NCBI GenBank assembly: GCA_964036275.1
Contig: OZ038438.1
Span: forward strand, 17,303,918-17,367,917
Reading direction: 5' to 3'
Length of the DNA: 64,000 bases
Source of the DNA: Litoditis marina
Taxonomy: Eukaryota > Nematoda > Chromadorea > Rhabditida > Rhabditidae
The notes beneath the pieces are model-generated. The model made no database searches. It was not told the DNA's origin and saw only the letters and a list, made by a program, of their open reading frames with translations. Shown here piece after piece: positions 55,801 to 64,000 of this stretch. Position numbers and translations under genes: made by a program. Each line of letters starts with the position of its first letter. The first letter of the stretch is position 1.

Positions 55801-57824
55801 TCAACCGGTTATCTCTTGTTTAAGCTGGCTTGTTCTAGAAATAACTAAATTAGATAGTTCTTTTTCCTTCGCTGGGTACCTATATTGTTGACAATAAAAC
55901 ACCGACGGCGTACGGGGTTTAACCCTCGCTTGACCCGACACTGGCTAGATATTATTGGAAACTGTTATCATATAATGCACATTGCTTTTTGTCCGCGTTA
56001 TGTGAGAGGAACGTTTTCGGAATGTTGTGGTCGTCTAAAAAGTATTGGCCATTTTAGAGATTGGTTTCTTTTACGTCGCTACATTTTGCAAAAAATTATT
56101 CGTTTTCAGTGTTGAAAGGGGAGCTAGGCGCTGACCACAACCCATTGAAAAAAGAAGCAGAGAAATTGTCCTTATCACGAATGGAAATAGCACCGAAGAG
56201 GAAAGGCAAAAAGTCTGTGGCCACTCCGAAGAAACAGCGTGACATGATCATGGTATGAACTTTTACCATTCCGTTTGAGACGAGTCGTACCATTTGGTAT
56301 TTTCCGGGGTCGTAAACCGGCTCGACCGGGAAAACTATTATTGTCATCGTATTTAGGACTTAAAGATGCCAATGATAGGTTTCGAATACGTTGACACGCT
56401 GGTCGTTTGTTAGTCAGTGCTCATAATCTTACGTCGCAACCTCCGGGCTCAAATCCACTCCTTCAACACAAGAGTACATTGACATGTCTATAACTTCTGC
56501 AATTATGAAAAGCAAAATTTGCTTATTTATTAATATAATACGGAAAGTTTCTACGCTTCAATACGATTTGCACTGACTACATCATTGAATGTCTTACTAA
56601 CAAATTTTAAACCGGGATATTGAGTTCTGTCATGGTAACAAAGATTTACTTCAACTAGTTGTTATTTCAGAAAACGAACGTAGCTGCCGAACAGCAGTTG
56701 GAAGCTGTTCAAGTACAACACTTTCTCCCCATTGTTGGCAAACCTCCGCAACCACGCGATCGTTTCGCGGCACCCGCCTTGCAGCTGTAAGTTTGAGGTT
56801 GTCTTCCCTGCAGAATGAAACTATGTATGTGAATCTTTCAAAATTTACAGCTTCGTCTTGCCCCTATCTAACTATTTCTATCGCAAACGCTCGAAGCGAA
56901 AGCACACGTGCGAAAACGGTTTTCTGATTTCAGCGCGGTATTTATGTTAATTGAACGGTTTTCAGTATCAACGCCTTCCATTTCAACATGGAGGGATCTT
57001 CTCTGCCGGGTCCGTTGTTTCGAAACGAACCAAGCCACCTCCTGTTGTCCTCAGATCAGTCCGCTCTACAACTGTCTCCTAATTTACCAGCCGAGAATTA
57101 TTTGAGTAAAGTGGGTTTTATGATGCGGTCGTGTGATTCTAAATTTATTTTCACAACTTTTCCACGTTTCACATTTGCTCAAACTATAAGGCGCATTGGT
57201 TATACTATAGGAAAACCAACAGAATTTTTTTCTCAGTGTATGTCTAAAGCATGACCTTCACTACAGCTTCAATGGATGTTCTCAAAGCGTTGACGAAACG
57301 AAAGGCCTAAAGGAACTAACAATTCAACGAAAGGAAAATTTATATAGCTACAATTTCAGGAAGAGTGCGATGAAATTTTTGCGAGTGCATCGACAACGAA
57401 CGTTCACCCCGAAATGCAGGTTTGTAGCTACCCAAACTGTATCTGGCCTTTCTCAAGCAGTGAATACGTTACAGCTAATAACCGACTGGAATATTGCAAA
57501 TCATCGAATAGTATGGATTGAATACTTTTATCATGCACCTCGTTCTTGCTGTGTGGGGAAAATATATATCTTCTGTTGCAGGAGACGTGTTGCGTCAGCG
57601 AATTTGATTCTATTCTGAACAAATTCGGTTCCACTACAATTGGAAATGACGAGTTTGTGAGTTGTGCGGAAACTCACCGTCCCGCAGGAGTGCCACGCAA
57701 TCATTTCACAACTCGACGTTACATGACAAGCACCCACCTTCGAAAAAAGATGAACACGTGTAAAGTATCGAAGACCCAGGTTAAGGTGAAGTCCAGTAAA
57801 TTCGCGCCCTCATCAAACAGGTAG
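43844..57824 (+). CDS. Large PWWP-like-module protein, otherwise unrecognised
   Basis: Phase-consistent exons: 43844-43923, 44180-44220 (both tentative), 44628-44775, 45113-45176, 45236-45294, 45354-45453, 45579-45645, 45750-45865, 46125-46185, 46420-46514, 46590-46753, 46932-46962, 46989-47091, 47585-47706, 49289-49348, 51432-51548, 52299-52406, 52500-52601, 52835-52950, 53231-53387, 53432-53515, 53581-53646, 53724-53852, 54607-54692, 55105-55191, 55331-55419, 56110-56252, 56671-56786, 56966-57110, 57360-57419, 57582-57824; about 1052 residues. Part 1 has a compact region with MRPLEANVDGPDVNG and MHINEWFTKWNDY. A Ser/Glu-rich middle follows, then a basic stretch ARKRKRKR like a nuclear localisation signal. 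Next is a folded region with MYLELRIFRPGAREFPIYIR. Exons 53724-55191 read GDIVWSRWTKNEYWPASI and a helical tail, like a PWWP domain. The tail is basic. A chromatin role is a guess. Several elements sit in its introns. Confidence 0.6.
47752..49006. mobile_element. 1.26-kb element with GGTGGCCGTATGCACCAATA termini
   Basis: Perfect inverted termini of about 24 bp (GGTGGCCGTATGCACCAATA and beyond) at 47752 and 49006. Inside both ends are repeats of the palindrome GGGAACGTTCCC. The AT-rich centre has no transposase ORF. It lies in the intron 47707-49288 of the PWWP-like gene. No clear target-site duplication is seen. Confidence 0.85.
49469..51246. mobile_element. Foldback-plus-tandem-array element, copy B
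   Basis: Foldback arms at 49469-49998, then about five tandem units of 125-130 bp (about 50110-50700), each with one or two TGACGTCA sites, then a unique tail ending in the GC-rich palindrome AGCGCTTCGCGCTGCGCGCG near 51246. It is an inverted relative of 59207-61460. It sits in the intron 49349-51431 of the PWWP-like gene. It is non-coding. Confidence 0.85.
51798..52183. repeat. 136-bp tandem duplication with inverted flanking repeat
   Basis: 51912-52047 is repeated almost exactly at 52048-52183. Each unit ends in CCCTCGTCCCCTTTGCC-type words. The complement of these words occurs at 51837-51872, and CAGAGAATATACTATAGA occurs twice at 51798-51836, so the whole may be a small foldback element. 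It lies in the intron 51549-52298. Confidence 0.85.
53925..54205. mobile_element. 281-bp MITE-like element
   Basis: Perfect 16-bp inverted ends CACGGTGAGACCGCTC (53925 and, inverted, to 54205). No ORF of note. It lies in the intron 53853-54606 of the PWWP-like gene. Confidence 0.8.
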
Positions 57825-59206
57825 CAATGTTAAAGGATGAAGCCGTATTTCCTTACCACCAGGGAAAACTAAGAACTATCTGTGGTTTCATTCAGAAGCT
57901 AGAGAAGTGATTCACATCGGTGATCCGTGGCGAATTATCTCGAAATGTTGAGAAACTAACTGTTTTTCGGTTACCTGATCTAGGTGACCTGGAAGTAACC
58001 GGAAACCAAATCCGGTTACCATCAGAACTAACGAAAAAATTCAAGTTAAATGGTGGGTTAACCGGTTTTTGAAGGTTACGTACCGGTTACCCACTCAGGT
58101 AACTTAAAAAAGAGTAGATTACCAAAAACCATGCAGAATTCTTCGTAACGGACGATTCCTAATTGAAAAACCCAGGCCACGTCAATGATTGTTACCTGTT
58201 TTCGGTCGAGAGATTCGGGCCGATAGTTCATTTATTTCAATTCTCAAAATTAGAAATATTTGCACAACCGGTTCTGTTTTCTACGTTCATTGTAACCTTT
58301 TTAATTTCAAAACAAAAACTCAAAAACTGTGATAAAATCTGTACCGGTTTATTGTGCTTGATAAGTAAATATTAGGTTAGAACTGCGATTGTTGACTGAG
58401 ATTAAATTTGATTGTTATTTTCATTATATATACCACAAACGCCAAACTTCCCATTTTAAGTTTCTTTTTTATTGAAATCAATCATTATCTATTCCGTTAG
58501 GTTTGATAGGAACTATTAGGCAATAACAACAAATGAAAGATGGGTTTCATTATTTTTCTAGAATATCATCTTTGAATTCGTTTATTTAAATGTTTCATTG
58601 GTGTTTAGTATTTTTTCCGCATAATAATCTCATAATTATAGTTACAAGAGGATCTATTATTTCCTATCATGGTTGAACAGTTTATTTATTGTATTTGATT
58701 TATTACATGTTTATGTTTTACCCTCGATGTCATATCCCCGCCAATTTATTGAGCAGTTTGGGAACCAGGCTGGTTCGACCGAATTAGCTGTTCACAAGGA
58801 ACATACGGTGAACGGCTGTTAGGTGGTTTGTCTCATTCGCTCACAATCGGTCGAAAAGAAGTTAATCTCATATTTGTTGATTGATAATATAGTTTTATTT
58901 CGTTCTATATTTACCACCTTTTTCGGGTATTGTTTTAGTCGTTTACTACTACACATAGATCGCACATACTTCGTTGATGTTTTTTTCTTTCCGAAGTATC
59001 GTCCCGATTCTCCTGCGTGTTACGTGTACATGAAATTCCAGTGAAATTCTATTTCAATTTTTTCTTGTTTCAATACTGCTTATAATAAATTTATTTTGCA
59101 TTTGTTGGCTCCAGTTCTCAGGTTCTCTCCCTATTCTTACAGTATATTTCAACTCGCTACCTCTAAAACATAACATATTGAGTTAATTAGTTCTAGTGGT
59201 TGTCTA
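57825..59206. other. 3' region of the PWWP-like gene and spacer
   Basis: AT-rich. It contains a decayed copy of the GGTTACC element (57957-58125) and several AATAAA-like words near 59085. ORFs here lack splice support and motifs. Confidence 0.45.
57957..58125. mobile_element. Decayed GGTTACC-type MITE
   Basis: Repeated CGGTTACC and complementary GGTAACC words in inverted arrangement, with internal similarity to the intact element at 62660-62906. Confidence 0.6.
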
Positions 59207-61460
59207 TCGCGCGCAGCGCGAAGCGCTGCGCGAGATTTGTCTTTGGTCCGGCTAATGCGCGCTTCCGTTTTTTTAGTTTCTCCTCAAAAAGGCTGAAATT
59301 TGCAAAACAAAGTTTTTATTGATGTACTTGTTTTCTATAGCTAATTCCCTAACCGTGTTTCAAATTTGAGCGAAATCGGTTAAGTTTGAGCCAAGTTATG
59401 ACCTCATGCGCTTCATCAAGAGCGCCAACTTCCGTCGTGTGTGGGTGGGTGTGTGGGTTGTGACAAGAAAAGTAAACCCAGTTTAAGGGTTTCTACTTAA
59501 CCGATTTCGTTGAAAATTGTGGAAGACATGTGATACCTACTCAAACCCTCGCGGAGCAAAAAAAATTCAAGAAAAAATTGTTTTTGTCAAAGTTATAGAC
59601 ATTTTTCGAAAAGTGTCTGCGTCTCTCCATTTAGCACGCAATTGACGGTGAAACTCAATCTGAGAGTGATGTATTCTGGGATTCTGGAGACCAGGTGACG
59701 TCGATTTTGAAAAGTGCAAAGTTGACGTCACATATATCTTTAAACGATGGTAATATCTTAGAAAGGGTCAATTAACGGTGAAACTCAATCTGAGAGTGAT
59801 GTATTCTGGGATTCTGGAGACCAGGTGACGTCGATTTTGAAAAGTGCAAAGTTGACGTCACATATATCTTTAAACGATGGTAATATCTTAGAAAGGGTCA
59901 ATTAACGGTGAGACTCAATCTGAGAGTGATGTATTCTGGGATTCTGGAGACCATATGACGTCAATTTTGAAAAGTGCAAAGTTGACGTCACATATATTTT
60001 CAAACGATGGTAATATCTTAGAAAGGGTCAATTAACGGTGAAACTCAATCTGAGAGTATTCTGGGATTCTGGAGACCAGATGACGTCGATTTTGAAAAGT
60101 GCAAAGTTGACGTCACATATATTTTCAAACGATGGTAATATCTTAGAAAGGGTCAATCAACGGTGAAACTCAATCTGAGAGTGATGTATTCTGGGATTCT
60201 GGAGACCAGGTGACGTCGATTTTGAAAAGTGCAAAGTTGACGTCACATATATCTTTAAACGATGGTAATATCCTAGAAAGGGTCAATTAACGGTGAAACT
60301 CAATCTGAGAGTGATGTATTCTGAAATTCTGGAGACCAGCTGACGTCGATTTTGAAAAGTGCAAAGTTGACGTCACATATATTTTCAAATGCTGAAAATA
60401 TCTTAAAAATGGTACATTAACGACGAAACTTTATCTAAATATGACTTATTCTGGAATTCAGAAGGCCAGATGACGTCAACTTTTGAAAAAATTGACGTGA
60501 AATATGTTTTCGAATGCTGGAAGTTTCTTAAAAATGGTCAATTCACGATGAAACTTCATTCAAACATGATGTATTCTGGGATTCTGAAAAGCAGAGGGCA
60601 GAAAGTAAGTTTTTAGAACTGCAATGTTGACGTCATATTTTTCTCAAATGATAGTAATACTTGGCAAGTGGTTCATTAAGAAAACAATTTCATCTGTACC
60701 GTACAGATCAAACCACATACCTACGGCATGTATACAAAAAGAGAAAAAATCATGAAAAAGTGGGGGTCCAACGACTGTGAGATTTGTCTTCTGCTGTGCG
60801 CCCCTTAGACAACTACTCTCTAATGGAGCAGCTACTGCTACAAAAACCGAAAAATACTCATGTATAACTGTTAATTACAAACATACAAAAGTCGTGAAAT
60901 ATTTTTTCAAACCTGTAAACTAGAATCTGTAAATAACCGAAAAATACTAATATACTCAAGTATAACTGTTTATTACAAACATACAGAAGTCGTAAAATAT
61001 TTTCTCAAACCTGTAAACTAGAATGTACAAATCACAGATGTTAACTCAACGTAGTCAATTATAGAGTTCCTGGTTTTGTGCACAATGGTTGGTGTTTTTG
61101 GTCATTTTTTGGTCAATTCTAGGTGCTATAACGTTTGGCATATTATTCAACAGTTGTTCTCTCTTTCGCAGCTGTGACTTGTAGATTATAGTTTACAGGT
61201 TTGAGAAAATATTTTACGACTTCTGTATGTTTGTAATAAACAGTTATACTTGAGTATATTAGTATTTTTCGGTTATTTACAGATTCTAGTTTACAGGTTT
61301 GAAAAAATAATTCACGACTTTTGTATGTTTGTAATTAACAGTTATACATGAGTATTTTTCGGTTTTTGTAGCAGTAGCTGCTCCATTAGAGAGTAGTTGT
61401 CTAAGGGGCGCACAGCAGAAGACAAATCTCACAGTCGTTGGGCGCCCACTTTTTCATGAA
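59207..61460. mobile_element. Foldback-plus-tandem-array element, copy C
   Basis: Begins with the GC-rich palindrome CGCGCGCAGCGCGAAGCGCT. A unique stretch and six tandem units of about 128 bp follow (59640-60400), each with TGACGTCA and a second site often changed to TGACGTCG. The foldback is at 60750-61460, where the arm contains a further internal duplication. Inverted relative to copy B. It has no coding capacity. Confidence 0.85.
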
Positions 61461-63546
61461 TATATAAAGTTATTGACAGCCGCACGAGATCAATCTCATC
61501 TTCACTGAAGATTTGCTGCAGTAAGATACAACACATTTTAAAGAAGAAAGTTAATTGTCACCCCTCTGCAAATCATATTTTGTTAAACGAGAAACAGTGA
61601 ATCCCACAGATGTACTAATTTGGAATTTAATTAACTTGACAGTCGCATTTCGATTGGCTTTCTGAACTACTGCCGAGTAGACGTCTGTTTCTTTGTGAAC
61701 CTTTGTGTAGTCTGCTCCACCTACTTATAACACCCTATACAGTAACCTTTAAATTTTCAGGTGAAAGTTTGATAAGTAGTTAAGTAGGCATTTTGGAATT
61801 TTCCTAGAGTTCCGGTATGATGTTCTGCACCCCTATTACTACAAACTCTGATGAAAGTTTAAATTAGAATAAGCAATTTGTTCATTAGAAAAAGCGTCCT
61901 GAATATTTGACGGATTACTGTAGAAGGACATCGATTGGTGAAATGGAGTATACTCCTATTTCCTAAACGTGACCGCGTCTTCTCCTCTAGAATGACCTTC
62001 TATATTTTGAATATTAAAATCATATTTTGAAGATTGTTGCATTCAATTGGATATTGTTCATTATTATCGAATAGTTAATTTAGGAGTTTTAATTATTGCA
62101 TTATTCATTTTAGTAATTGTTCCGGATTTCCGGGCAAGACAAGGGGGAGCGAATCAAGTCGTGTAAAGGACCCGGCCAGATATAGATCAATTTGCGGAGT
62201 ATGAGTCGAAAAGTGCACGTAGGCAGAGGGTGTCTGGCCTCCTCTCTCTCTCTATCCTTGATTCAGTCGTTTCTTTGCGAGCCAGCAGCTCTCCTCATCG
62301 CACAAAGCTAGCAGCAGTTCTCTTTTCGCATCAATATTTGCCAATGCATGCAATTGGTTTTGTTGACACTATATAGGTTTAGGCTCAATACGTTCTCATC
62401 GCATTGCCTGTTCGTTTAGAATCTTGTTATCAATCATAATGTCAGTCTTTTTGAATATTTTAGGGAACGCGCTTTTTTCATACACATTTGGTTCATTGGA
62501 ATTACTATTTTTCCGGAACTGTGTGTCCTAGGAGGGCAAAATAACAATATCCTATTCTTATTCTTTTACTTCCGCAGAATTTTTATATTGTGGTAGAAAA
62601 CTACCAGTTTAACGAAGGCTGTCACTAAGTCTAGGACTCATTCACGGCCAATTCTACAACTAACCGGGTGTTTAGGTAACCTAACCCTTTTTTGGTAACC
62701 CATTTTTGAGGTTACCTTGGTGGGTAACCTGAAAGTAACCTGAAACTAAAATCCGGTTACCGTTCAAACTAACGGTGAAAACCTCATTTTGCGTTAGAAA
62801 AACAGGTAACCAGTTTTTCATTTTAGGTTACTAACCGGTTACCTACTGAGGTAACCTGAAAAATAGGTTACCAAAAAAAGGTTAGGTTACCTCAAAACCC
62901 GGTTAGATATAGAATTCACCCTCATTCACAGTGTTATGGAAATATTTCTAAAAGTGGACTTAACCGAAACTTGGTTTTCTCAATGATAGAAGTATTGAGA
63001 TGCCTTTTGTTACACTAAACGAAACTATGGGAAGTTCAACGAGACCATGCGCGTAAACATGGTTTGTTGCGAACCCTCAACTGAGAGAGAAAGGGGTATC
63101 ATTTCTTGATAGTTGGAAGATAAGAAAATATTACTATTGATATGAGCTATTGTCAAGATTTTATCTCTTTAAAGTAATATACTAAGAAAATATGTCATCC
63201 TCTCTTTCTAATTGTTCAGTATCTTACTTGATGAAATCATTTTCCAGAATAGACTTTTATGCTTAATGCTATTCTCGCATCTCACCAGAAGTTATTCTAT
63301 TACTTAACGTAATCGTAAAATCTTACATGGTCCTTGTGCCTTCTCAGTTTCACCAACTGCCTTCTTTTAGAAACTCTTCTCTCAATTTAGCCATGTGTTG
63401 TAATAGTGGACACAAAACAGATACGTCATAATCAAGCGACAGTTTGGTAGAGTTTGCCCGCCCCATCACTAGTTTACTGACTGTTCAATCAGAATCTGGC
63501 TGCCCAACTGCATTCCTATTTGTCACGTAGACTCCTATGTTGAGTT
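61461..63546. other. Spacer upstream of phosphofructokinase
   Basis: 2 kb, AT-rich, presumed PFK promoter region. It contains the MITE at 62660-62906 and a CT-rich stretch near 62240. No gene is seen. Confidence 0.5.
62660..62906. mobile_element. 247-bp MITE with CTAACCGGGT termini
   Basis: Inverted ends CTAACCGGGTGTTTAGGTAA and CTAACCGGGTTTTGAGGTAA, with many internal GGTTACC/GGTAACC words. The whole could fold on itself. It is non-coding. Confidence 0.85.
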
Positions 63547-64000
63547 ATGAAACCGAATCACCAGGTTGATGCGTTTCCCGATCATCAGGTAATCAATGGA
63601 AACTTGAGTTCAAATCGCTTTTGTCAGGTAATCAATGGAAACTTGAGTTCAAATTGCTTTTGTACTTTTTCTCTTTCAATTTGTTCATTTTGCTCGTTTA
63701 TCGTCAAATCTTTCGGTACAGTTTGTTTGCACGTGTATTTATGAGAATCGGTAGTATATTGTTTGTTTCAGATGGGGGAGCCGGACCCCTCAGCGGATGA
63801 CGGGGAAATTGGTCCCATCCCGGAGTTCATGCGGAAAAGGTCCGTCTGGAGACAGGACTCCATCGTTCCCACTGCTGGAATGGAAGGAGCTGATATTCAG
63901 TTCAACCTCTACAAGGGCAGGGGGGTGGCTGTGTTCACATCTGGTGGAGACTCACAGGGTCCGTATGTTTATCTTTCAACTTTGCTGTTTATTGGCTTCA
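63547..64000 (+). CDS. ATP-dependent 6-phosphofructokinase, N-terminal part
   Basis: Phosphofructokinase makes fructose 1,6-bisphosphate in glycolysis. Two exons fall in the window: 63547-63588 (ATG, 14 codons) and 63772-63958, joined in phase 0. The second itself starts with ATG, so translation could begin at 63772. After a variable acidic N-terminus the protein reads PEFMRKRSVWRQDSIVP, GMEGADIQFNLYKGRG, then VAVFTSGGDSQG, the conserved ATP-binding GGDS(Q)G loop at the start of the first PFK domain. A donor (GTCCGT) follows at 63959 and the gene runs off the window. A 39-bp tandem duplication spans the exon 1 donor. Family identity is clear from the GGD motif. Confidence 0.88.
63586..63663. 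repeat. 39-bp tandem duplication carrying a 5' splice site
   Basis: Two units (63586-63624, 63625-63663) differ at one position. Each starts CAGGTAATCAATGG, so each holds a CAG/GTAATC donor. The stretch between the two donors is open in the PFK frame. Confidence 0.95.

Overview
The window is eukaryotic: many short GT-AG introns with TTTCAG-type acceptors, AT-rich introns and spacers, and no prokaryotic signals. Tightly packed same-strand genes (116 and 200 bp apart, a poly(A) signal in each gap), and the style of the PFK N-terminus, suggest a nematode. That assignment is an inference and no species is named. I rebuilt the genes by joining exons whose splice phases agree. Exon sums divide by three, with a stop, for GGA, USP7 and all four lipocalin-like genes.

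Layout. 883-3020 (+): C-terminal half of Van Gogh/Strabismus (vang), ending in a PDZ ligand. 3590-11388 (-): a complete GGA clathrin adaptor (VHS, GAT, hinge, GAE), with a 1.35 kb GC-rich inverted-repeat element in one intron. 12540-31304 (-): four tandem genes (here LCN1-LCN4) for secreted lipocalin-like proteins that share exon phases, a GxW motif, an RDP motif and two cysteines. LCN4-LCN3-LCN2 are spaced like an operon. 33337-43145 (-): a full-length USP7/HAUSP deubiquitinase in 27 exons. About 43844-57824 (+): a large nuclear-type protein with a PWWP-like module that I do not otherwise recognise. 63547-64000 (+): the 5' end of phosphofructokinase.

The conserved genes are unrelated housekeeping and signalling functions (cell polarity, Golgi-endosome sorting, deubiquitination, glycolysis). 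Only the lipocalin-like array looks like a co-regulated functional unit.

Non-coding space is rich in non-autonomous inverted-repeat DNA. Three copies of a foldback-plus-tandem-array element carry paired TGACGTCA octamers. A C/G-run element is present in two inverted copies, one in a USP7 intron and one beyond its 3' end. Several MITE-like elements with clear inverted termini lie in introns or spacers. I saw no transposase, rRNA gene, CRISPR array or intact tRNA gene.
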